Source of the DNA: Kappaphycus alvarezii
Taxonomy: Eukaryota; Rhodophyta; Florideophyceae; Gigartinales; Solieriaceae
Direction of reading: 5' to 3'
DNA length: 64,000 nucleotides
NCBI GenBank assembly: GCA_002205965.3
Contig: NADL03000623.1
Span: forward strand, 1,302,001-1,366,000
The translations under genes were made by a program, and so were the position numbers. Every line of letters starts with the position of its first letter. Positions within the stretch are counted from its first letter, which is position 1. The notes beneath the pieces are model-generated. The model was not told where the DNA came from, did not search any database, and saw only the letters and a list, made by a program, of their open reading frames with translations. Shown piece after piece: positions 11,118 through 20,258 of this stretch.

Positions 11118-12292
11118 TTAAAACCAGAAGTTTACTGAGATTGACGCGGTGCGTGCCTTGACCCAGTGCCAATGCCCCGCGGGAATGTAAAGCGCGTCCC
11201 CAGGCATGAGCCGTACAAGCTGGCCCCGAACTGCAGAAAAAGACGGGTGGACTTTAAGGTCCGGGTTTTCTACATTGACCGGGATATGTTCATTGGTGAG
11301 GGAGGTGAGTTGCGATACAACAAATTACTCTGGTCTGGCGAGATCAACACCACCAGCTTTTGCCCCACGACTTGCACGAGGAGATTGTCGGCAGAATCGA
11401 AATGAAGTTTGGAACCGCTACCAGCAGTCCCCATCCAGACGTTTGTCAAATCAGCACGTTCCTTACCCACGACCAACATGTACTCTGGCTGCACCACATC
11501 TTCTTCCAACTGCGGGACGTAATCGAACAAGGGGTGTTGGGCCATATAAACGCTTTCCTTTCCCTCTGCTTGCCGCATCTTCCCCAGTACGTCTGTAAGT
11601 AGGCAAAATTTTTCTTCTATTCCATTGCCATCGGGGCTCAATTCCACAGGCACAGTCCGGTGTCCATACCTACTATCTAGATAGCCGTCTTTGCACCAAT
11701 TCTTGGTTGCCGACCAAACTGAAGCACACCCTCGAATAACCACCGGTCGATCGCTTTCAAAATAAGAGCGAAAGTCTTCAACAGAGAATTCTGAGGCCTG
11801 AAACTCGGCACATTTCTCCGAAAGGGAATCAGGTAACGACACGGCCGTCTTGACCTGAATTTGGCCAAGTGGCATAGAAGGTTTGCCTAAATTTCGACGC
11901 GATACAACGTGAGGCTCTATCTCCTCTACCAGTTGCCTGACAGCAAGGGCGGTGGGCATTCCGAACATTACCATTGCAATGTCTGCAGCAGCAACGGCCT
12001 TTCGAAAATTGTGTTCATTTGCGAAACGGGCAGCCGCGGCTGCCGACGCGACAGCTAGCGCCTTGGAACAAGCGGGCAGGTCGTTGGTGGCGTGTGCAAT
12101 AATTTTCTCATCAGCGTCTGAAGGCAGAGAAAGAACATGACGAGCTATCCGTGAGCGTCCTTCAAGTCGAAGTTCGGCTGCAATTGACGTTTTGACGTGT
12201 TGGACCAGGGCGTTTACAGGGGATATGGAGGAAGCATATTGGTTTCCTGGGATGTTTGTGGGAGGAATTGGGGTTTTGGCAGAGGGTGTCAT
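11118..12292 (-). CDS. JmjC-domain (cupin-8, JMJD5-like) dioxygenase, frame broken once
   Basis: The main frame starts at the ATG at 12292 and encodes 340 residues to a stop at 11270. The real C-terminus continues in another frame to the stop at 11118-11120, giving about 391 residues. The N-terminal 150 residues are helical, alanine-rich and not recognised. The JmjC part has RPVVIRGCASVW (182-193), the VPVE strand (214-217), and the iron ligands HFD at 297-299. After the frame change come NEHIPVNVENPD, the typical GDALYIPAGHWHWV with the distal His, and a final SVNFWF. These are Fe(II)/2-oxoglutarate enzymes that hydroxylate or demethylate proteins; the JMJD5/JMJD7 group is the closest in pattern. 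One missing base near 11295-11310, in a C-rich run, would join the two frames. An intron cannot do it. Confidence 0.85.
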
Positions 12293-13314
12293 TCCTGTCC
12301 ACGTTGGGTGTCAAGGCGGCGAGAGGACTTGAAAAAGTTAACGTAGGAAAGGGTTGTGTCAGGCCATAATTTCGTATTGACGAGGGAAAAAGGTGAATCC
12401 TGGGACACTGCGCGGGACTAGTTTGCCAATGTCGACGCGTCCAAGCTCACCAGAACGTACAGTACGTTATGTACAGTACAGTAAACGGCGGGTACAATGC
12501 AGAAGAAGAAGTTTACTGCATTCAGTATCCACTGGTGACTGCGCACGCCCCAACTATACGGCCAAGACCTAACCGGATGTATCCTTCGTACCTCGTCGTC
12601 CATGCGCATCGGGGCTCGTGAGAGGATGGCTTGAGCGGTGGATGACCAATAATGTGCAGTATTCTGCAAAACTGTGCAATGAATATAGCGTTGTACTGCG
12701 CAGTCTGGACTTGAATAAACGTGTTTCACTTTATAAAAGTGGATTATGTTACAAAGGAAACAACCATCGACAACTTACACCAATTTAATCCCGCAATATT
12801 GCGAGGGGAGAGGCAATTCGGTGCATCATTCCACGCCACGCCACGTCAAAAAGATGCCAACCGCTGCTGATTGCCACCAGCTGCTATGCAGCAGAGCAAT
12901 ACGGCCTCAAAGCACAACCTGCAATGTCATCCAATGTGTTCCACGAGTTACATTTGGCTCAGATGCAGTGAGACGCTATACCACTCCTTTCCATTCCCAA
13001 GTCTTAGTGACGATGCAATCAATGGAACACCCATCCATCGATTGCTCAACGCAGACCACACCACCTGATATACCAACACTGGTTGGCTCAGTCTTCTTTC
13101 AAATCCCCTCGCCATCTTTGCCACGTGCCCTGGTCATCCCCATGTGCCTGACTGATAACCCAATTTGATCAGCATACTTGCAAAAGCAAGGCTCTTCCCG
13201 ACACAACCTGAAACAGTGACAGCTGGCATGTCCTCCCTATCCTAATCATGATCACTAACTTCACCCCAGCGTCATCGCGCCTATGCCCTCGCTACTTTTC
13301 GGTTCTTCCGCCGT
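12293..13314. other. Region between JmjC and membrane-protein genes
   Basis: The left part must hold the JmjC promoter, including the palindrome cluster at 12456-12484. The right part contains a 140-codon plus-strand open frame (12746-13168) with no recognisable domain, and minus-strand frames with fragments that look faintly protein-like but contain several stops. I cannot support a gene here. It may be the 3' region of the membrane-protein gene or a degraded gene. Confidence 0.35.
12456..12484. promoter_or_regulatory. GTAC palindrome cluster upstream of the JmjC gene
   Basis: Three overlapping units (GTACAGTACGTTATGTAC, then AGTACAGTAA) lie about 165-190 bases upstream of the JmjC ATG, which is read on the minus strand. 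The role is inferred from position. Confidence 0.4.
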
Positions 13315-14346
13315 TCACCCTCCCAAATCTAATACGGTTTCATCCATTCGCGGGTCTCCCATCAAAAACCCTCGTGCAGTGCTTTCAAGACATCGATTGA
13401 TAACATTCACCTGCTCCATTGTACGCCCGGTTGCCCTTCCTTTTTTGTTCACATATACCACCGCGTCCGCCGCAACACGTCGAGCAACCCAGCCAATAGG
13501 CCTCTCATCGTCGGCACCGACATTCTTCGCCTGCCATTCCACTGGTAATCCACTCCATTTTTCGAAAAATGGTTCAAAGTTTACCTCAATATGCCCGTTT
13601 CTGACAGCCCGTGCCCCCGTTTTGGAAGGGAGGGACACATTGCCCCAGCCCAAAACGCCCTGATTGCTTCTCTCGTTACTCCCGAGGGGACGAAACGGCA
13701 AGGCCCTCATGACGACTTCGTAAAAACGTTTGTACGCTGTTTCTACGCTGGCCTGATCCACGTTCATGTATTCGACGGTGCCAAAAATATCGAGCTTATC
13801 CGAGTGCAGACCCTCTTCAACCAGTCTAACCTCCCATGTGCAGGCCTTTTCGTGAAAGGTATCCGGGGCTTCTTTGACGCCGCGCCAATAATGTTGACCA
13901 GGGGGAGCCTTGCGAGCTCCCCTCCTAATGACCAGCTCCCAATCGTCCTTGCGCCTACAATTGTCCGTCTTGTCTGTACTAAAGCCGATTCTCATGGTGC
14001 GCAATTCCCTCAAGGCCAGGGCGACCTGGAAGAGACGGCTTTCTTGAGATTCAGGGCGGTTCATTCGCCAGGAAAGCCACAACCAGCGTCCAAGATAAAC
14101 CACGCTACCGACGAGAAATTCGCGGGGACCGGGTGAAAGAAAGATTCCCTCTCCTATGAAGCGGAAGGCGGAATAAGCGATGGAAAGGGCTTGGGTGAGG
14201 AAGAGGAGGGCATTGTGAAAAGGGGAGCGGCCCCAGACTAAGCGAGAAGGGGCGAGGCCGCCGACGTAAAGAGAAAGAATAAGAAGCACGAGGGAACCCA
14301 GGTCTGCCCAGGCGGCAATGTGTTCGAAGGTCTCCTGGGACAGCAT
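13315..14346 (-). CDS. Membrane-anchored protein of unknown function
   Basis: The intact frame is 343 residues from the ATG at 14346; an in-frame TTG 14 codons upstream is less likely. The N-terminal third is hydrophobic, with three probable membrane helices: LGSLVLLILSLYVGGLA (about 16-32), ALLFLTQALSIAYSAF (about 46-61) and FLVGSVVYLGRWLWLSW (about 77-93). The rest is soluble and mixed basic/acidic, with no motif I recognise. Clear codon structure without stops, a position inside a housekeeping gene island and a palindrome cluster upstream all argue that it is a real gene. The C-terminal domain would face one side of a membrane; which membrane cannot be told. No function is proposed. Confidence 0.7.
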   Translation of the reverse strand: MLSQETFEHIAAWADLGSLVLLILSLYVGGLAPSRLVWGRSPFHNALLFLTQALSIAYSAFRFIGEGIFLSPGPREFLVGSVVYLGRWLWLSWRMNRPESQESRLFQVALALRELRTMRIGFSTDKTDNCRRKDDWELVIRRGARKAPPGQHYWRGVKEAPDTFHEKACTWEVRLVEEGLHSDKLDIFGTVEYMNVDQASVETAYKRFYEVVMRALPFRPLGSNERSNQGVLGWGNVSLPSKTGARAVRNGHIEVNFEPFFEKWSGLPVEWQAKNVGADDERPIGWVARRVAADAVVYVNKKGRATGRTMEQVNVINRCLESTARGFLMGDPRMDETVLDLGG

Positions 14347-14800
14347 TCGGGACAAGCGGCAAGCGTGTGTAAGAATTTGCGACTGCAAAATGCGCGTGAC
14401 CTAGTCGAGGAATGTTGGGTGACAAGTGCAATGTATGTGCAGAATGTGTACGAGGGCGAGAGCAGCTGAGGTGAGAGGTAAGGTCGCTCAGGAAAGGGGG
14501 CCGTGGATGGGGCTAGTGAAACATTCAGGTGTAGAGTAGCTGAAAGGTAGCGGAGCGTTTCGCGGATGATTGGCAAAAGCAGGAGAAGAAGCGCAGCAAC
14601 ATGGATGACCTTGCAATCTTGTTGCAGTCTTTGAGATGTGGGGTTGTGTACGTCCCCACATATCTCGCAAGCAATAAATGCGAGGGTCCAACCGGAGTAT
14701 GGACTTGGAAGGTGGACGGAGCATTGCATTGGAAGACCTGAATTGATGGCCTGATGCTTTTGTACTGCCGTAGGAACGTAGGAACACACTCTTCACCCGC

Positions 14801-14841
14801 TGTACCGTACCGTACTGTACTGTACTGTACAGTACAGTACA
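14801..14841. promoter_or_regulatory. Long GTAC palindrome array upstream of the membrane-protein gene
   Basis: This is the longest array in the window: about 40 bases of repeated GTACCGTACCGTACTGTAC and CTGTACAGTAC units, giving a long perfect dyad in its centre. It lies about 455 bases upstream of the minus-strand ATG at 14346. Confidence 0.4.
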
Positions 14842-15109
14842 ATATATGAAAAATTCTTTTTCCAAGTAATCTTACTCCCCTCCCTCAAGCCAACGCCGAA
14901 ATTACCATTCTACAGTCAGTCATAATTGTCACAATCCAGGTCATCAATTCCCCGAAAAAAAAGTGCTGAAACCCAGAGGGCTGTTGGAGGACGGCAGACG
15001 TCTGCATTCTGTCAAGAAACCTGTTGGGAGCCCAGACAACAGACAGTCTTGCATGTGAATGTAACCACTATCGCAATTATATTAGAATGACACTAGCCTT
15101 TCATTCGGG

Positions 15110-15480
15110 TCAACGAGACGGGCTGGGATTTTTAAGCACCACAACATATGAGAGACAAGGGGCGACGGGAGACGGTGTAGGCCGAGAGTTGCAGACCGAG
15201 GGACGAGAGGGTGGTAGCGAGATGATGGCATTCGTTGGAGGCATGTATACCGCGTCGGGTGGCAAACGAGGCGAGGCGGTTCTTCCAAGGGCTTCCAGAG
15301 CTGGCTCGCCCATTCCCCCGTGCGTGTCCACCCCAACATGGAAGAGCTGCGCGTGTATCGTAGCGTACAAGCCGGCATAGTATGTCCTCTTCTGGGCATT
15401 GATGGGGAGGTTGACGCCCGGTTGAGTGTTGCATGTCCGGAGGGGCCCTCGCTTTATTAATTTGAGTTTTATGAATCAAT
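15110..15480 (-). pseudogene. Coding-like fragment, possibly a retroelement C-terminus
   Basis: A minus-strand frame without ATG is open from a TGA near 15480 to a stop near 15110. It contains the conserved-looking run NLPINAQKRTYYAGLYATIH and then HVGVDTHGGMGEPALEAL. This kind of sequence resembles the extreme C-terminal part of reverse transcriptase ORFs from algal non-LTR elements, but I give that from memory of the pattern and cannot verify it. The end is low-complexity (Ser/Pro). It has no start codon and no upstream partner, so it is a fragment. Confidence 0.3.
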
Positions 15481-15741
15481 GGAATACCGTTCCGGCAAAG
15501 TCATGACCAGACATGTTCCGCCGGGAACAAAGGCTCACTGTAACGTGAAGTACATGATAGGCTGTTGATTGCGCAGGTCGTGCTCATTCATGTGTTTCCC
15601 CGATCTTGCTGTTGCAACGACCGATGGGTTCGGCCTGGCCAGCGAGCAATGACACGTGTTTCCATGTGCGACGTCGCCATGAATCCCCCCGCCCCCATTT
15701 TTCCTGTTCTCTTTACAGGTATTCCATTTCGCCCAATTCAT

Positions 15742-15761
15742 TGTACTGCACAGTGTTGTAC
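15742..15761. promoter_or_regulatory. Degenerate GTAC palindrome upstream of aspartate kinase
   Basis: The stretch TGTACTGCACAGTGTTGTAC is a looser member of the palindrome family. It lies about 180 bases upstream of the probable ATG at 15939 and about 315 bases upstream of the first in-frame ATG at 16076. Confidence 0.3.
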
Positions 15762-16075
15762 CTCGGAAAAAAGCACCATTCGAACCGCTTCTATCCACAC
15801 CTGCGCCAGCACAGCGTCGCCTTCGACATCCGCATCCTCCCATCTCTTCTCCATTTTGTCATCCAGCACCCATTCTTCACTCGCCGCCTCGTCTCACACT
15901 TTCCCCGTCGCTCGAATCATTCCACACCTTTTTTCAACATGCATGCCGTTGCTTTTGCCGCCGCCCCGCCCTCTCATCACGCTCCCACTTTACATCCGCT
16001 GTCCGCACTCATCCCACCGCCTTGCGCCTCTCTCCACTGCGTACGCCAATACGACCTGCAGTGCCACCTTTGTGC

Positions 16076-17497
16076 ATGACAGCCGCCGATAGCGTCGTCC
16101 TTCCGCCTACTGTCGCCCCAACTACCACCGCCGTCGACCTGGATCGCGTCGTATGTAAGTTTGGAGGCTCCAGTTTGGCAGACTCTACTCGATTGAAGGA
16201 GGTTACAAAATTGGTCAAGTTGCAGATTGCAAGGTCACGCAAAATGCCTGTGGTCGTCTTATCCGCCATGGGGCAGAGTACCAATGAGCTCTTGGCGGCT
16301 GGCAATCGAAGTTTGTATGATGGTGTCGTCGATACTTCCACAGTTCGAGCAAGGGCTTATGAGGCCTGTGACGCATTGGCGTTGGATAGGAAAGAGTTGG
16401 TCGACCCCTTGTTGCATAATCTCGATGAGTTGCTGGTCGGCGTCAAGTTTATCAAGGAGCTCAGTCTCAGAACAAAGGACTACCTGGTCTCTTTTGGCGA
16501 GCGCTTAAGTGTCAGGATTTTTGCAGCTCATCTTCGACTGAATGAGGGCTTGAACGCTCTTCATGTCGATGCCTTTGATGCCGGTTTCCTCACCAACTCA
16601 AACTTTACACGCGCCGATTTGTTGGAACCCACTTATACAAACGTTAAGGAATACTTTGACATTAACATCGGTCCTGATAAGCTTGCTGTCGTTACGGGGT
16701 TCATTGCAAAGGATGAAAATGACAACATTACTACTTTGGGACGCGGAGGCAGCGATTTGACAGCTTCTACCTTGGGCGTGGCCATCGGTACTACAGAGGT
16801 CCAAGTCTGGAAAGATGTTGATGGAATCCTCTCCTCGGATCCCAGGATTGTTGATGAGGCCGTTCCAATTCCCAGCATTTCGTTCGAGGAGGCAGCCGAG
16901 ATGGCCTTTTTTGGTGCCAAGGTTTTGCATCCCATTGCCATGCAGCCGGCCATGAGGGGAAATATCCCTGTCCGCGTCAAAAATAGTTACAACCCGGATC
17001 ATCCTGGCACTGTCATTGTTCGGTCGCGGGACTTTACGTCCAACCCAGTCACAGCTGTGAGTTTGAAGAAAAACGTCCAGATAGTCGATATAGAGAGCAC
17101 TAGGATGCTAGGTGCATACGGGTTTTTGGCGGAAGTCTTCAAGGCATTCGCTTATCACAAAATCTCTATCGATATGATTGCAACTTCGGAGGTCTCCATC
17201 TCCATGACTCTTGATGACTCGGTGTGTGATCTGGAGGTCTTGAGTCAGCTCAAGGAAGAGCTGAGTTCAATTGCAAAGGTCTCTTTCTCAGAAAACAACA
17301 AGGCCATCGTTTCACTGGTATCAGATTCATCAAGAAGCACGGCAGTCGTTGGCAGGGCTCTGTCGGCATTAGATTCGGCAGGGGTCAAGGTCTTAATGAT
17401 ATCTCAAGGTGCGAGCAAATTCAATGTTTCCGTTATTGTCGAGGGTTCGGACGCCAAGAAGGCTGTGAAGGTCGTTCATGAGGAATTTTTTGGTTGA
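16076..17497 (+). CDS. Monofunctional aspartate kinase with two ACT domains, probably plastid
   Basis: The frame from the first in-frame ATG (16076) encodes 473 residues. It makes aspartyl-phosphate from aspartate and ATP, the first step to Lys, Thr, Met and Ile. The kinase lobe has CKFGGSSLADS (27-37), VVLSAMGQSTN, SFGERLSVRIFAAHL and the TLGRGGSDLTAS motif, then WKDVDGILSSDPR. Two ACT domains follow (about 330-400 and 405-473), as in lysine-sensitive plant and bacterial enzymes, so feedback by lysine is likely. There is no homoserine dehydrogenase part. The frame is open upstream of 16076 without an ATG. An ATG at 15939 in another frame begins MHAVAFAAAPP, which looks like a transit peptide; one missing base would fuse it to the kinase. 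Plastid location is inferred. It is convergent with PEX5, 315 bases away. Confidence 0.93.
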   Translation: MTAADSVVLPPTVAPTTTAVDLDRVVCKFGGSSLADSTRLKEVTKLVKLQIARSRKMPVVVLSAMGQSTNELLAAGNRSLYDGVVDTSTVRARAYEACDALALDRKELVDPLLHNLDELLVGVKFIKELSLRTKDYLVSFGERLSVRIFAAHLRLNEGLNALHVDAFDAGFLTNSNFTRADLLEPTYTNVKEYFDINIGPDKLAVVTGFIAKDENDNITTLGRGGSDLTASTLGVAIGTTEVQVWKDVDGILSSDPRIVDEAVPIPSISFEEAAEMAFFGAKVLHPIAMQPAMRGNIPVRVKNSYNPDHPGTVIVRSRDFTSNPVTAVSLKKNVQIVDIESTRMLGAYGFLAEVFKAFAYHKISIDMIATSEVSISMTLDDSVCDLEVLSQLKEELSSIAKVSFSENNKAIVSLVSDSSRSTAVVGRALSALDSAGVKVLMISQGASKFNVSVIVEGSDAKKAVKVVHEEFFG

Positions 17498-17812
17498 ATT
17501 AGTTTGCCTGTGGACACCGCGTGGCCACTGGATATCTTGGGGCATTAGACGCGAAAACAGTTTTTCCCCTTTCCTTTCCCAAGTGACGAGACGGGTTTCC
17601 ATGGCAGAACCTGGCTGCCATTGTGGTCCACCGAGGGGCTACGGGGTTTGTGAATATATTAGTCAGCCATCAGCTAGGAAACCTTAACAATGAAGCCAAA
17701 TTATTCTTATCCCCTTGTTCGGAGGTCGGTGAGGGCAATGACGCACTACGCGGTCTCCTGCCCAATTGACAGTAGTCAAAATCAGTTTACACGCATGGTC
17801 GCAACTCAGTAA

Positions 17813-19745
17813 CTAGAAATTGAAATGCGCGCGTAGCCCTTCTAAGTCCCTTGCGTCCGCTAGGGGTAAAATATCAGCCCGTGACATTGAGAGAAGACTC
17901 GTCCTCAAATAGCCCCAAACGTGTGCCATTCTGTCCTGCGTTATTGCATCAGCCGGTTTGGTAGATCCCTTGTTTGATGTGCCTCCCTCGTGTTCCTTTG
18001 CTAGGGAAATTGACTTCAGATAATACCGCACAGCCTTTGCGTACTCTTGTCTGTTTGAGTACGCCGTCCCTACATTCACCCACGCTCGAACCATGGCCGG
18101 ATTTATGTCCACTGCTCTTCTGTACGCCCTTAAAGCATCGTCGAAATCTCTCCCGTTGGCCAATGTCGCACCCAACTTGTTCCACAAACTGGGATCCTCC
18201 GGTCTTAACGTGACAGCATGCCGAAGTACTCCCGCCGCCTCCTTGTACTCGCTGTGCAAATTGTGTAAAACTCCAATAATGACAAACAAATTCGTATCGC
18301 CAGGATTCCTCTGGGCTGCTACCATCATTTGCCTCGAGAGGCGATTCGCACCTTCCTTCGTTGCATCGAGTAACACATCTTCAAAAGAGTCTCCAGTGTG
18401 CGGTACCTCCCCCTTCTCTTTGCACCAAACCTCAAACCACTCCTTAATATGCCCGAATGCCATGTTTTGATCTAGTTCGTTTGTGTAGCTCACCGCTAAT
18501 GCCATCAACGTATCCTTCAAGTAGCGGTTATCTTCCCTCCTCTGACCCGCAGCACTCCCGTCGAATTCCGCCAGCCCCTTCCGCAATGCCGCAATCGCCA
18601 TCTCATCATCATCACTCTCAGCCAATGTGATACCTAACAAAAACCAAGCTTTGCTCCTCATATCCCGTTCTAATGGCGGAAACGGATCATCGGCTGCTCT
18701 GTTCAAGGCCTCTTCAAACCTCTCCATAGCCACTCCCAGCCTTCCCAGAGTCCTCATTTTGACCCCTTCCTCCAAAGCCTCCAATGCGCTTCTGTTATGA
18801 TCTCTAGCTTGCTTCTCTCTGAAAACGTAGTCTCTCCCACCAGGCGTTCTTCCGACAAAATCCATGAATGCAGCTTCATACATCCTCTCAAACGTGTCCT
18901 CATCTCCGAATAAGCCGCTTTCCCTCTCGACATTCCCTCTAAAGAGGTGAACTCGTCACCCCAACTAGTACTTTTCCTCAGCTCCGTCACCTCTGCTTTT
19001 TCATCCTCTTTCTCCTGAGAAGTTTCCACTTTGGTCTCTGCTGTTCTTTGCTCTCTGTTTAACACTGTTTGCGCAGGCCGCTGTGCCTGAACTGCACCAT
19101 CCATCCTCATGCCGTACGCAGCGCCATCGAAGCCCCCCATCTGCCAAGAGCATATCTGGACCTCCACCCCGTGTGCATCATGGGACCGCCTCGTAAACGC
19201 GTCCATTCGTTGCCCTTAGCATGGTGCTGATTCAACATAGTCATGCGGGAAAAATCTGCCGCTAAATCACTGTTCACATCGGCCCACCGTTGCTGAAACA
19301 CCTCTGCGTTTTGCCATGCCCTTGCACCATCAAAGCTAGCATTATGGGCAGATGTCGGATGAGGCGCAGGAGATTCCTGAAATGCACGTTCGAAGGCCTC
19401 GGTGGCGCTATTCTGCCATGCGAGCGCATGATGAAGTTGAGATTGGTGATACGAGTGTGGCGTATGGGTGGAGACAGAGAAGGGCGAGTACGTGGGGGGG
19501 ACGTTGGCATGGGTGTGGAGAGGTGGCAAAGGTTTGTTTTGAAGGAGAGCGACCTCTAGTGGGGAAAGTTCATTTGTGGAGGAAGAAGAAGAAGCCTGGT
19601 TGGGAGGATTGCGGGAACTGGATGCAAGCTTCGAAAAGGGAGTTGTTGAGGTACCGGGAAGGAGATTGTCTGCGAGAGATGACAGAGCGTTACCTTGAGA
19701 TGGATTTGGGCAGGCAGGAGGGCTAGTTAGGTCGCGCAGAGACAT
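17813..19745 (-). CDS. PEX5: PEX5-type peroxisomal targeting signal receptor, frame broken twice
   Basis: The minus-strand gene gives about 640 residues in three frame blocks. The first starts at the ATG at 19745 with MSLRDLTSPPAC; the Cys at 12 is where PEX5 is monoubiquitinated for recycling. The Ala/Asn/Leu segment after it (NALSSLADNLL) is also typical. The middle is unstructured and contains a WxxxF docking motif (WGDEF) and further Trp/Phe pairs. The last block (18883-17813) holds the tetratricopeptide repeats, for example LFVIIGVLHNLHSEYKEAAG and LWNKLGATLANGRDFDDALR, which bind the C-terminal SKL signal of cargo. The first frame change falls at a run of six C (19133-19138); the second lies near 18930. 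Both are repaired by one extra base. The TPR domain is intact, so the broken frame more likely reflects sequence error than decay. Confidence 0.9.
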
Positions 19746-19877
19746 GGCAGATGGTGATGATAAGTTAGTTTGCAAAGTGTTTGACGAGCTCGAGCAAGGA
19801 CAAAGAGAGTCAGTACGGCTTGACAACGATTTAGTTGACCAAGTTACCTCAGGATGTGAGTGGAAGAACGGCACAGC

Positions 19878-19915
19878 TACAGTACAGTAAGTACTGGACT
19901 GTACAGTACAGTCCA
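19878..19915. promoter_or_regulatory. GTAC palindrome array upstream of PEX5
   Basis: Units TACAGTACAGTA and GGACTGTACAGTACAGTCC lie about 135-170 bases upstream of the PEX5 ATG. The second unit is a perfect dyad of about 15 bases with GGACTG arms. Another array follows at 19984-20002. Confidence 0.45.
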
Positions 19916-19983
19916 GAATCTACTGTAATTGTTTTATTTCGATGGATTTTTTGGTTGAGCGTCCAGACCTACTGGACTGTATG

Positions 19984-20002
19984 ATACTGTACTGTACAGT
20001 AC
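19984..20002. promoter_or_regulatory. Second GTAC palindrome upstream of PEX5
   Basis: The stretch ATACTGTACTGTACAGTAC lies about 240-260 bases upstream of the PEX5 ATG. A TGGACTGTA half-site sits just before it, matching the arm of the first array. Confidence 0.4.
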
Positions 20003-20228
20003 GCAACCGGACCTTTACGAGAGGATACTGTCGAGGGGCTGGTTGCGACTTACAGAAAAATCTCGTTTAAAGAATAGAACTGAAAGTAAGCTTGCAGGCA
20101 GCATCAAAAATGATTCCACTGAAAAAAAATCTGGGATTTTTGCTAAATATGCAATTGAAGTTTAGATAAAATTCAAAACCAAACTGTCACAAGAAATATT
20201 TATATTTGGAAGAAATGGGGCGTTCATT

Positions 20229-20258
20229 TACTGTAAGCAAGGTCCCGTGCTTACAGTA
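20229..20258. repeat. Perfect 11-bp inverted repeat with 8-base loop
   Basis: TACTGTAAGCA and TGCTTACAGTA are exact reverse complements separated by eight bases. The arms share TACTGTA with the GTAC palindromes but lack their centre. Confidence 0.5.

Noticed and set aside
12746-13168. A 140-codon plus-strand frame between two genes
   Set aside because: Its composition is low-complexity, it has no domain and no palindrome upstream on the correct side, and similar minus-strand fragments are equally unconvincing.
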